The notes: a model not told the origin generated them from the letters alone. A DNA stretch of 64,000 bases from Rhizobium chutanense (GCF_002531935.1 NZ_NWSV01000004.1:393370-457369), one strand, 5' to 3'; numbered from the stretch's first letter, positions 7,643 through 15,875 are shown. Program-made: numbers and translations.

Positions 7643-7778
7643 CCGTGACGACGAGGTGTGGTGAAACAGCCTGCTCTATCCGCTGAGCTACGGGTCCATG
7701 AATTGGGGGACCCGGCGGGATTCGAACCCGCGACCTGGAGATTTAACGATCTGTAGTTTCATCCGGCATTCGTCACGG
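7643..7778 (-). ncRNA. Y-RNA-like unit 1 with CCA-containing permuted tRNA-like domain
   Basis: The outer helix is CCGTGACGA (7778-7770) with TCGTCACGG (7651-7643), 9 perfect pairs, where units 2-5 have GGCGA/TCGCC; the change is compensated on both strands. The inner helix is TGAAAC (7761-7756) with GTTTCA (7667-7662). The T arm GCGGG-TTCGAAT-CCCGC (7731-7715) is perfect. The acceptor strand CGGGTCC (7714-7708) is followed by C-CCA (7707-7704), a 6-nt linker ATTCAT, and the matching strand GGACCCG (7697-7691). The D arm GCTC-AGCGGATA-GAGC (7688-7673) is canonical. An AGAT/ATCT stem-loop takes the place of an anticodon arm. This is the first unit after rsr. Confidence 0.85.
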
Positions 7779-7780
7779 TC

Positions 7781-7807
7781 CCTCGCGCCGTTCACGGCGG
7801 CGCGAGG
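7781..7807 (-). promoter_or_regulatory. Strong hairpin between rsr and the Y RNA array
   Basis: A 10-bp perfect stem (CGGCGCGAGG / CCTCGCGCCG as read on the plus strand) with a 7-nt loop begins 22 bp after the rsr stop and ends 2 bp before unit 1. It has no T-run, so it looks like a processing or partial-termination site that separates the mRNA from the RNA array rather than a full terminator. Confidence 0.5.
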
Positions 7808-7828
7808 GCATTGCTTCCTGCGAGCCCG

Positions 7829-9385
7829 TCAGAGCTCGATTGCCTCGATGGCTTTCACCCAGCCATCCGCGCCCTTGCTGTTGGCCGCGAAAGCCGTGAT
7901 CACCCCATAGACGGCATCCGAGAAGCCGCCGATGTTGAGCACGTCTTCCCGCGTCGGCGCCTGGGTGGTGGCGTGGGGCTGGATGTCGAGGCAGACCAGC
8001 TTTGCGGCCGGGTTGACCCGCTTGATCCTCGCCCATTCCGTCATCACAGCCGTCGGCTGGCCGCTTTTGCGCGCATCCACCCAGGACTCGTTGTCCGAGA
8101 TGAACACAACGAGATCGACCTTGGCCTTCTCGTTTGCCAGCCTCTTCAGCGGTGCGGAGCAATTGGTTCCGCCGCCGCCGATTTGCGCCAGCTTGCCGGC
8201 ATTAGTCATCACCGAATCCCGCTTGTTGAGGCTGACATGCACCACGTCATTCTCGAACGGCAGCACCCGCGCCTTCGGGTTACGCTGCAGGAACGCCGCG
8301 GTCATCAGACCGGCGACATCGATGCAGCGGACCGAGGACGTCGCGCCCTTCCGGTAACCGGTCACGGGCGAGCCCATGGAACCCGACACGTCGGGGCAAA
8401 GCACCACATTGCCCGTCAGGGACGGCACATTGGCGATGGCAATATCCATCGCCTCCTGAAGCGCATCCCGCACGACATCGGGAACCTGGCCGTCGACCAT
8501 CTTCCACGCCATCATCAGCTGATAGGGGAAGACCTTTGCCTTGCGGATTTCCTCCGGATCGGCAAGCCGCGCCGCCAGCGCCTCGGCAAAACCCTCGACC
8601 TCGAACACGCCGTTGCGTGCAAAGGTGTTGAGGTTCTGCCGCACCATCTGCCAGCCGCCCTTGCGGGCGATTTCGACCCAATGCTCCCGCGTCAGCGGCA
8701 GCGAGGTCAGCATCTGGAACGGAACATCCGGCACCGGCGCCGTCTGGTCGCGTCGGAACGCTTCCAATGCCTTGACGACATCAGGCAGTGCCGCGTAGTC
8801 GTGCGGCTTGCCGATCGCCCAGGCATAAAGCGCCTTGCGCTCCTCCGTTGCCGGCTTCGGATGCACCATGCGGATGACGTCGGCGAGCGACGGATCGTTT
8901 CCGACCATCGCACGCAGGATCTGCTCAGTGCTCGCCCGTTCGAGCCACGCCTGCACCGCCTTCTTCGGGCGTGTGCCGAGCGACTTCCGACCCGTGGCGC
9001 CGGAGCGCATGACCTGCACGAAGCCGCGCAGCATCTTGCCGCTCTTCACCACCCGCGGGAATGCACGGGCGAAGGCATCGCTCTGAAGGCTGGAGAGCAT
9101 GGCGAGCAGCGTCACCGGCATGTCCTTCATGTGACCCTTTTCAGCCGCGTACACAGCCACCTTGGCAAGAAATTCCGGCTCGACCTGAAGGGCAAGCATC
9201 TTGACCGCTTCGAGCTGCTCGGCCCCATCCGCATAGAAAGTGCCGTTGAACGTGCCGGTCACGGCATATTGCGCCAGTGCCTCGCGCGGCGTCAGCTGAT
9301 AGGCCGGGGCCGCTTCATGATTTTTCGTATCCGTTCCCGGAAGCAGTTTCCCCAGGTAGGTTTTGAAGATCGCCTTGTTGACCAT
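7829..9385 (-). CDS. rsr: Ro60 homologue (TROVE and vWA domains)
   Basis: This ring-shaped RNA-binding protein (518 residues) binds Y RNAs and misfolded RNA ends, and with PNPase takes part in RNA quality control. An N-terminal HEAT-like TROVE region (about 20-310) is followed by a von Willebrand A domain (about 325-515) whose metal site (MIDAS) is intact: DVSGSMGS at 332-339, TNCSAPL and DLVVFISDNESW. The start is the ATG at 9385 with GAGG 7 bases upstream; the ORF extends 8 codons further without a ribosome site. The gene has its own sigma-54-type promoter and is followed by five Y-RNA-like genes and rtcB, matching rsr-yrl-rtcB operons of other bacteria. Confidence 0.92.
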   Translation of the reverse strand: MVNKAIFKTYLGKLLPGTDTKNHEAAPAYQLTPREALAQYAVTGTFNGTFYADGAEQLEAVKMLALQVEPEFLAKVAVYAAEKGHMKDMPVTLLAMLSSLQSDAFARAFPRVVKSGKMLRGFVQVMRSGATGRKSLGTRPKKAVQAWLERASTEQILRAMVGNDPSLADVIRMVHPKPATEERKALYAWAIGKPHDYAALPDVVKALEAFRRDQTAPVPDVPFQMLTSLPLTREHWVEIARKGGWQMVRQNLNTFARNGVFEVEGFAEALAARLADPEEIRKAKVFPYQLMMAWKMVDGQVPDVVRDALQEAMDIAIANVPSLTGNVVLCPDVSGSMGSPVTGYRKGATSSVRCIDVAGLMTAAFLQRNPKARVLPFENDVVHVSLNKRDSVMTNAGKLAQIGGGGTNCSAPLKRLANEKAKVDLVVFISDNESWVDARKSGQPTAVMTEWARIKRVNPAAKLVCLDIQPHATTQAPTREDVLNIGGFSDAVYGVITAFAANSKGADGWVKAIEAIEL

Positions 9386-9420
9386 GACGGCACCTCGTGT
9401 TGGGTTCATGCCAGATACAT

Positions 9421-9436
9421 TTCAAGACGCGTGCCA
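9421..9436 (-). promoter_or_regulatory. Sigma-54 promoter for rsr-Y RNA-rtcB
   Basis: Read on the minus strand, TGGCACG-CGTC-TTGAA matches the sigma-54 consensus TGGCACG-N4-TTGC(A/T) at the -24 element and at most of the -12 element. It is 36 bp upstream of the rsr start, and the divergent gene encodes the sigma-54 activator RtcR. The AT-rich stretch at about 9545-9590, with TATCGATA, is a candidate RtcR upstream binding site. Confidence 0.75.
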
Positions 9437-9595
9437 GTTTGGAGAAAAGAGCGATGAATACGCAAAAATTTCTTTCATCTTATTGTTTTTGAATGATAAA
9501 TTTTTACGCCCCGTCGGAAGCAATCATGATTGGCGAAAATCCGTATCCCGATTATACTATCGATAATTATATCATTTTATAATTTTGGATAATCC

Positions 9596-11203
9596 ATGAA
9601 GCGCCGCGTCGCCATCAGCATATTGGGAACCACGCTCGATGCAGGGAAATGGGAAAACCGCTGGAGTCGCTGGCGGCCCAGTGTCGCGCTCTGCCAGCAG
9701 CCGGGCCTGTTCATCGACCGGCTGGAACTGATCCACGACAACCACTCGCAAGCTCTCTGTCACCGCATCGTTGCCGACATCGAAACCGTGGCGCCGGCGA
9801 CGGAGGTGCGCAGCAACGTCATCAACTTCCGGGACCCCTGGGACTTTTCGGAGGTCTATACGAGCCTCAGGGATTTTGCCCGCAACTACAACTTCGACCC
9901 CGACACGGAAGACTATCTCGTCAACATCACCACCGGCACCCATGTCGCCCAGATCTGCTGGTTCCTGCTCACCGAAGCCCGCATCATTCCCGGCCAGTTG
10001 TTGCAGCTCTCGCCGCCGCGCGAGCGGGAACCGGAGCAGGATTTCGCCGGCACACACCGGATCATCGACCTCGACCTTTCCCGCTATGACGAGATCGCCA
10101 AGCGCTTCGCCTCCGAGCGGGAAGACGCCGCCTCTTTCCTGAAATCGGGGATTTCGACCCGCAACGCCGCCTTCAACAGAATGATCGACGAGATCGAAAG
10201 GGTGGTGATCCGCTCGACGGCGCCCGTTCTCCTGACCGGGCCGACCGGTGCCGGCAAGTCGCAACTGGCCCGCCGGATCTACGAGCTGAAGAAAAGCCAG
10301 CGCAAGGTCAGCGGTCCGTTCATCGAGGTCAACTGCGCGACGCTGCGCGGCGACCAGGCCATGTCCACCCTGTTCGGCCATGTGAAAGGCGCCTTTACCG
10401 GCGCTGCCGGCGAGCGTGCCGGCTTGCTCAAATCCGCCGACAAAGGCGTGCTGTTCCTCGACGAGATCGGCGAGCTCGGCCTTGACGAACAGGCCATGTG
10501 CCTGCGCGCGATCGAGGAAAAGAAGTTCCTGCCCGTGGGCGCCGATCGCGAGGTGTCGGCGGAGTTTCAGCTGCTGGCCGGCACCAATCGCGATCTTGGC
10601 GAGGATGTCCGAAAGGGAAGGTTCCGCGAAGATCTCTATGCCCGCCTGAACCTCTGGACCTTCCAGTTGCCGGCGCTACGCGAGCGCAAGGAGGACATCG
10701 AGCCCAATCTCGACTTCGAGCTCAGGCGTTATCTGGAACGCGAAGGCGAAAATGTCACCTTCAACAAGGAAGCACGCCAACGCTATCTCACCTTCGCAAC
10801 CGGCCCGCAGGCCGTCTGGAGCGCCAATTTTCGCGACCTGTCGGCTTCGGTAACCCGCATGGCGACCCTCGCGCCGCATGGGCGCATCACGACCGACGTC
10901 GTTGATGACGAAGTCCGACGGCTGAATGCGTTTTGGCGCAGCTCAAGTGACGACGACGGGGTGGATCTGATCCTTGAAGACGTACTGGGTGCAGAGACTG
11001 CCGCGCGCCTCGATCGCTTCGACGCAGCACAGCTTGCCGCTGTTCTGCACACCTGCCGTCAACATGCCACGGCAAGCGCGGCGGGCAGAGCCCTGTTTGC
11101 GATCTCGCGATTGGAGAAAAAGAGCAGCAACGACGCCGATCGCCTGAGCAAATATCTCGCGCGCTTCAGTCTCAGATTCGAGGATATCAAGAGACCTGAA
11201 TAA
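9596..11203 (+). CDS. rtcR: RtcR, CARF-domain sigma-54 activator of the RNA repair operon
   Basis: This bacterial enhancer-binding protein (535 residues) is expected to sense RNA damage and open sigma-54 promoters. The N-terminal region (about 1-180) is a CARF-type sensor with the conserved stretch LVNITTGTHVAQI near 108-120. The AAA+ domain has Walker A GPTGAGKS (215-222), the sigma-54-contact loop GAFTGA (265-270), Walker B VLFLDE (285-290) and the arginine-finger region FREDLYARLN. The C-terminal part (about 455-535) should hold the DNA-binding domain but shows no obvious standard Fis motif to me. It is divergent from rsr, whose promoter has a sigma-54 site. In other species RtcR is triggered by tRNA fragments or cyclic-phosphate RNA; the ligand here is unknown. 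Confidence 0.93.
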   Translation: MKRRVAISILGTTLDAGKWENRWSRWRPSVALCQQPGLFIDRLELIHDNHSQALCHRIVADIETVAPATEVRSNVINFRDPWDFSEVYTSLRDFARNYNFDPDTEDYLVNITTGTHVAQICWFLLTEARIIPGQLLQLSPPREREPEQDFAGTHRIIDLDLSRYDEIAKRFASEREDAASFLKSGISTRNAAFNRMIDEIERVVIRSTAPVLLTGPTGAGKSQLARRIYELKKSQRKVSGPFIEVNCATLRGDQAMSTLFGHVKGAFTGAAGERAGLLKSADKGVLFLDEIGELGLDEQAMCLRAIEEKKFLPVGADREVSAEFQLLAGTNRDLGEDVRKGRFREDLYARLNLWTFQLPALRERKEDIEPNLDFELRRYLEREGENVTFNKEARQRYLTFATGPQAVWSANFRDLSASVTRMATLAPHGRITTDVVDDEVRRLNAFWRSSSDDDGVDLILEDVLGAETAARLDRFDAAQLAAVLHTCRQHATASAAGRALFAISRLEKKSSNDADRLSKYLARFSLRFEDIKRPE

Positions 11204-11352
11204 GGGTTTGGTTGGAATGAACGCCAATCATCTCTTTCGCTCATAGGACAACCGTTGGCCGTTGCCGGGCTAGCGAAGGGTATCGCCTTTTCAACACTCG
11301 CTCCCTTCGCCAGGCGTGAGCGATCTTTCAGCCATTGCTTATTCCTCTAAGA

Positions 11353-11976
11353 TTATCTTTGTTGAGACTCGAGGGGCTTCATCTGAGGCATCCTTGTCGA
11401 TCTCTCGGGCAAATGAATGCAGAATGCCTCGCGGGGAGCGAGATCCATCATTGAAACGTAAGCGTCAAAAGAGGGGATCACTTTCAATTTGATTGCAAGC
11501 TGAACACATTCCCCGTTGCTTTTGTTACTCTTTAAGCAAGCGTCCACGCGCTTGTAATCGTTTGCTACGCCCTCATTTGCAAAGGTTCTGGCGAGCCTGT
11601 CACGGAGCCCGATACCATGGCCTTTCAAACCGTCACCTACTTCGGAATTTTTCCAGGCGTATAGGCTGAGTGCAATCATCTGATCTTCCAAATGCTGCAC
11701 TAGGTTTTCCGTCATTGGAAAATAGGATGGCGGCACAAGACCTGCGAAAGGGATCGCCTTATTCACAAGCGATGCCAAGGCTTCGGAATCTCCTCGGCGG
11801 GCTTGACGCCAGATCACCCTCCAGGCTTCTGCGCAATCGCCTTTGCGGATCAGGGCAAAAGCCTGCCTCTCCAATATTGACTGTTCATCGTCGACCTGCG
11901 CTGACGCTTGGCCCGGCGCAAGAACAGCAACGAGCACGGCCATTGCCATCGAAACTAGAAAGAGAATATGTCGCAA
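11353..11976 (-). CDS. Secreted protein of unknown function (paralogue A)
   Basis: The protein has 207 residues with a clear signal peptide ending ASAQVDD. The mature part is alpha-helical in character and contains the block LVPPSYFPMTENLVQHLEDQMIAL and, near the end, YVSMMDLAPREAFCIHLPER. Cysteines (GDCAEAW, ACLK, GECV, AFC) recur at the same places in the second copy at 12216-12836, so they are probably structural disulfides. I do not recognise a family. It stands alone between rtcR and its paralogue, on the minus strand, and its A/T content is higher than that of the core genes, consistent with accessory DNA. Confidence 0.7.
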   Translation of the reverse strand: MRHILFLVSMAMAVLVAVLAPGQASAQVDDEQSILERQAFALIRKGDCAEAWRVIWRQARRGDSEALASLVNKAIPFAGLVPPSYFPMTENLVQHLEDQMIALSLYAWKNSEVGDGLKGHGIGLRDRLARTFANEGVANDYKRVDACLKSNKSNGECVQLAIKLKVIPSFDAYVSMMDLAPREAFCIHLPERSTRMPQMKPLESQQR

Positions 11977-12215
11977 AAATCCCCCAAAAGCACTCAGACT
12001 GTCAAATCTACCGTTTATACGAAATATGGATTTATTTTCTGGCCAAAATTACTAGCACACAGACCTATCTCATCGTGCCTCGGCGAAATCCCAGTATTCC
12101 GGTAGCCAACGGAGCGTAGATGCCGCTTTTTGTGGCAATCTCGCCAGTGGTTAAAAGTCTTCCCGACATAGCTATATCCTTTGGACTATTTTATTTCAGA
12201 AAATTGAACTTAAAA

Positions 12216-12836
12216 TCACGGGTTGGGAGAAATGTGGACTCTCTTCGGGCCGGGCAACGGTAGGCAAAAGGCCTCGCGCGGCGCGTGATCCATCATGGCG
12301 ACATACGAATCAAAATCGGGAATTAACTTGAGTTCAATGGCAGCATTGACGCAGGCACTTTTATCCTTATGCGTCCTCAAGCATACATCTACCTTGCGAT
12401 ATTCATTTTGAACCTGAGCATTCGCAAAAACTTCCGGTGGATTGGAATCAAGGCTCAATCCGTACTTGTCGAATTTTGCGCTTATCTCTGGATCTTTCCA
12501 ATTATAAAGCTTCAACGCGATCATATGATTGACCATGTGGCTCTGGAGAGAATTTTCAGTCAACGGAAAGTAACTTGGCGGCACGAGTGCCCTGTAGGGA
12601 ATAATCGCGAAAACGATATCTCTGAGCGTCTTCTGGTCCCTTTGCCGGGCAAGAGACCACAGTTCTTTCCACGCTTGCGCGCAATCTCCGGCGTCGAGCA
12701 ACCGAATTAGCTTTTTTTCAAACGCTGTGGGATCGGCGCTCTTGGCACTCACTTGGGATGCGAAGAGTGCAACGAAAATTAGCATTATCAGGATGACCCA
12801 ATGGCGTAATTCTTGGAAACGTCTTTCAATAGCCAT
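12216..12836 (-). CDS. Secreted protein of unknown function (paralogue B)
   Basis: The protein has 206 residues with an N-terminal signal or anchor sequence (about 13-32, ending SQVSAKSAD). It aligns end to end with the product of 11353-11976: shared blocks are GDCAQAW, ALVPPSYFPLTEN, MVNHMIALKLYNWKDPE, YRKVDVCL, IELKLIPDFDSYVAMMDHAPREAFCLPLP. The two genes are separated by about 240 bp of AT-rich DNA, and identity is only moderate, so the duplication is old. No catalytic motif is visible. The conserved cysteines and LVPPSYFP block suggest a periplasmic binding or structural role, but this is not supported by any known relative I can name. Confidence 0.7.
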   Translation of the reverse strand: MAIERRFQELRHWVILIMLIFVALFASQVSAKSADPTAFEKKLIRLLDAGDCAQAWKELWSLARQRDQKTLRDIVFAIIPYRALVPPSYFPLTENSLQSHMVNHMIALKLYNWKDPEISAKFDKYGLSLDSNPPEVFANAQVQNEYRKVDVCLRTHKDKSACVNAAIELKLIPDFDSYVAMMDHAPREAFCLPLPGPKRVHISPNP

Positions 12837-13002
12837 ACAAGCGGGAGCCTTATAAAACCTAAGGCATATTGAAGTTGCTTTTGTTTATTTTTCGTAAACC
12901 AGTATTTTCTGTACCTTGCTCCGTTAGTATGGCTTGGATAATTCAGAAACCACTCACAAAGCGGCGAGTAACTCATTTAGTATCAGTGGCAATGTGGGCT
13001 GC

Positions 13003-14337
13003 CGGGCTGGAAGAGAAGGAACAGGGCTCAACTGCTCTTCGCCAGGTCGCCAAACGGCGCACCAACCGGGGTTCGCTGCCAGCGCATCTGCCGCGCGTCG
13101 AGATCGTGGTCGATATTGATGACCATGCCTGCCCCTGCTGCGGCAGCGACCTGCATCGGATCGGCGAGGACGTCAGTGAGAAGCTCGACATTGTGCCCGC
13201 CCAGTTCCGGGTGCTCGTTGTGCGGCGGCGCGACCGACCCAATCGGCGAGCGTTGAGCGGTCGAGGTCGATGCCTTGACGCTTGTAGATTTGCGCCTGGC
13301 GATACAGCGGCAGGTGGTCGGCATATTTGGAGACCAGCACTTGGGCCACGGTGGCCTCTGTCGGGATGCCGCCTTCAATAAGCCTTGCCGGGGCCGGAGC
13401 CTGGACAACGACTTCTTCACAGGCCCGGCAGGCATACTTCGGGCGGCGGCCTGGCATCTGCGTCCTGTCCATCAACGGCTACTCGATCATTTGAAGTCGT
13501 CGTCCAAGCTCTTTGCCGACGAGACGACGGCCCCAGTGCTCGACCCGGGGCGTGGCAAGACCAAAACCGGACAGCTCTGGGCCTATGCGCGGGACGACAG
13601 GCCATGGCAGGGCGACGACCCTCCCGGTGTGGCTTACGTCTATGCCCCGGACCGTAAAGGTGAGCGACCGATGGCCCATCTCGACGGCTTCGTCAGCATT
13701 CTGCAGGTCGACGGCTACAGTGGATATCGCCCGCTTCCAGCAAAGAACACCGTGTCACTGGCATTCTGCTGGTCTCACGTTCGCCGCCGCTTCTATGAAC
13801 TCGCCGCCGCCGGTCCAGCACCCATTGCGAGCGAGGCGCTCAAACGCATCGCCGAACTTTACAAGGTTGAAGACGAGATACGTGGCCTCACATACGAGGA
13901 GCGTAGCGCCACGCGCCAAGAGAAGAGCCGACCGATCACAGATAGCCTCGCTCCCTGGCTGCGCGAACAACTCGGCCTCATCAGTCAAAAGACGAAGCTT
14001 CGCCGAAGCAATCCGCTATGCCCTATCACGCTGGGATGGCTTGACCCGCTTTATCGACGACGGCCGCATCGAGATCGACTCCAACGTCGTCGAACGATCC
14101 ATCAGGCCAATTGCCCTCAATCGCAAGAATGCGCTGCGTGCGGGTTCCGACGCCGGGGCCGAGCACTGGGCGACCATCGCATCGCTCATCGAAACTGCCA
14201 AACTCAACGACGTCGAGCCGCTTGGCTATCTCACCGACGTCCTCACGAGGATCGTCAACGGGTATCCAAATAGCCAGATCGACGACCTGTTGCCGTGGGC
14301 CTACGTCACAAAGCGCGAACTCAAAGCCGTGGCCTGA
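13003..14337 (+). pseudogene. IS66 TnpC transposase, inverted middle part plus frameshift
   Basis: The plus strand encodes RRTNRGSLPAHLPRVEIVV to QFRVLVVRRR up to about 13230. The next part of TnpC (RPKYACRACEEVVVQAPAP to STLADWVGRAAA) is found only on the minus strand (about 13450-13223). The plus strand then resumes with AWHLRPVHQRLLDHLKSS, the FADETTAPVLDPGRGKT block with the catalytic aspartate, and CWSHVRRRFYELA. A frameshift near 13985-14005 moves to a second frame holding AEAIRYALSRWDGLTRFIDD, IEIDSNVVERSIRPIALNRKNAL (catalytic glutamate region) and the C-terminus. Flipping the middle segment back restores VRRRPKYA and DWVGRAAAWHLRP exactly, so the inversion explains the break. The gene is inactive. 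Confidence 0.9.
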
Positions 14338-14350
14338 GAACACCACTTAC
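13003..14350 (+). mobile_element. IS66-family element, 5'-truncated, with internal inversion
   Basis: What remains is the 3' part of an IS66 element: most of the tnpC transposase and the right end. The right terminal repeat ends CACCACTTAC at 14350 (reverse GTAAGTGG, the GTAAG start typical of IS66 ends). The left end and the accessory tnpA/tnpB genes are absent. A segment of about 230 bp (13223-13450) is inverted between two GCGGCGGC-type short repeats. It interrupts a reading frame (14351-14819) on its right side. Confidence 0.85.
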
Positions 14351-14819
14351 CAAGAAGCTTGACCCGGTGTGGTTAGGCCGATGGAACGCAGCGCAAGTTG
14401 AGCGCTACCGCAAAAAATCTGGCTCGCCGAAACCCCGGTTGACTGAGGAAGAGCGCAGGGCACGGCAGCAAGCCTACAGGGAAAGCTATGTAAGGCCCGA
14501 GCCCACAGCAGCGCAGCGGGCAAAGTGGTCGGAGAGAGCCGGGGCTCGGTGGGCAGAGTACTACGCCAACGAGACCCAAGAGCAACGAGAGGCCCGTCTA
14601 GCGGCCAAGGCAGTCTATAGGGAGACCGAGGTCCAACCGAAGGTCCGCGAAATAGTCGAGCACATTACGTACGATTTCGCGAAGGCCACATCGGAGACGG
14701 CTCGGCAGGATGTAGCGGACGAGTGGGCGGACACCGGCTTAAGTTGCTGGCTCACAACCAAGGCGCTCTGGTACTACGAGGTTTCCAAGCTAATGGCTAG
14801 GTACGGCTACGGAGATTAG
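14351..14819 (+). pseudogene. 5'-truncated hypothetical gene next to the IS66 end
   Basis: From the first base after the IS66 right end an open frame continues for 156 codons: KKLDPVWLGRWNAAQVERYRKKS, a charged stretch with two repeats of the form RRARQQAYRESYVRPEP and REARLAAKAVYRETEVQP, then a less charged C-terminus ending LMARYGYGD. The only ATG in frame lies inside the transposase remnant, so the natural N-terminus was probably lost when the element inserted. The R/K/E-rich repeats suggest a helical or nucleic-acid-associated protein. I do not recognise the family. Confidence 0.5.
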
Positions 14820-14959
14820 ACGCCACTATGTTTTCGGCAATAATCTTTTTCAGGGCATGATTAGATAGGCAAATGCGCCGCTTCCCCCCAAGGTACCTCC
14901 TTCTTTACAAGGGTGGCCGGGGCCGGCGAGCTGCCGCCAACTTCGCGAGCGAGGTCCGA

Positions 14960-15505
14960 TCAGTTCAGGCTCAAGTCATGCGCGTACACCCCGAGACGCG
15001 TTCCCCAGCCGCGTACGAAGACGCCGGTGCCTGGTGACAGGCGTGATCTAATGTCATCAGGGACGTTGCACACTTGGCCGACAAGAAAAGGCGTGTCCTC
15101 CAACGTCACTGCAGAGTAGCAGTTCTTTCCCAAGCGATCGGCTAGTCCATGTACCGTGAAGGGAAGCGCAACTACATCGCCCGCGATCAGTGGGAGCAGC
15201 AACGGCCAAATGAACAGGATACTGCCTCCCATAAAATAACCCAAAAACGGGCCGACTATGACACCGAGGACGCGCTTCAGTTTGCTCATTCCAGCGCCAC
15301 CTTTCCAAATAACCCAGACAAAAAGCGCGGCGGATAGGGAGCCCACAATGACACGTAGAGGATTGGTCCATGCCAACCACTCGGCAGATGGAATGAAATT
15401 GGAACCGATCACTACAGCCGACGAAACATAACCAAGCAAAAACCAGGAGCAAATAAAAATCGCGAAGGACACCCGCAATTTTTTCGGCTTAGTCGAACCT
15501 TTCAT
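14960..15505 (-). CDS. Membrane protein of unknown function
   Basis: The protein has 181 residues. The ATG at 15505 has GAGG six bases upstream, and the longer reading has no such site. Three to four hydrophobic segments are visible (about residues 12-34, 48-66, 78-110), followed by a soluble C-terminal part of about 65 residues with two cysteines (NCYSAVT, QVCNVPD). The start of the soluble part (GDVVALPFTVHGLADRLGKN) could be an extracytoplasmic domain. There is no match to a family I know. It is probably part of the accessory block that includes 15582-15875. Confidence 0.55.
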   Translation of the reverse strand: MKGSTKPKKLRVSFAIFICSWFLLGYVSSAVVIGSNFIPSAEWLAWTNPLRVIVGSLSAALFVWVIWKGGAGMSKLKRVLGVIVGPFLGYFMGGSILFIWPLLLPLIAGDVVALPFTVHGLADRLGKNCYSAVTLEDTPFLVGQVCNVPDDIRSRLSPGTGVFVRGWGTRLGVYAHDLSLN

Positions 15506-15581
15506 GAACGCCTCGTGAAATAATCTCAGTGAGATATTTATAATCTTCGCGCTCGCATTGAGAGTAAGCGGTGTTCCCGGG

Positions 15582-15875
15582 TCACGGTTTGACGCTGGCT
15601 TGGGTCTGACCGATACGAGCCGATTCATCGGCCCGTAACGCTTTCTTGATCTCGATAGCAGCATCAACGAAACTGTCGAACTCTTCTGCATCGAAAGGGT
15701 AATATTGATAGTTGCCCGATGCTTTAGAGGCTAACACCACATAGACGCCGCCGCTTCCGCTATCGCGTTTAATACGAAAGGATATAATGCAACTGCCGTT
15801 CATAATTTGAACGTCTGATTGTCGGATTATCTTTCCAGTCAGCACTCTCTTCAATGATTTAAACAGTCCCGCCAT
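15582..15875 (-). CDS. Small hypothetical protein
   Basis: The protein has 97 residues, starting MAGLFKSLKRVLTG and containing a beta-rich middle (SCIISFRIKRDSGSGGVYVVLASK) and a helical acidic tail (AEEFDSFVDAAIEIKKALR). The layout is similar to small single-domain proteins, but I cannot name a family. It has no signal peptide or membrane segment. It ends 76 bp upstream of the membrane-protein gene at 14960-15505 on the same strand, so the two may be co-transcribed. Confidence 0.5.
   Translation of the reverse strand: MAGLFKSLKRVLTGKIIRQSDVQIMNGSCIISFRIKRDSGSGGVYVVLASKASGNYQYYPFDAEEFDSFVDAAIEIKKALRADESARIGQTQASVKP

Noticed and set aside
7519..7697. Ordinary tRNA genes with introns (5' half, insert, 3' half) in the Y RNA region
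   Set aside because: In that order the acceptor strands do not pair (GGACCCG with CAGGACC). They pair only when the 3' half is taken before the following 5' half, and the 'inserts' form the closing helices of separate units.
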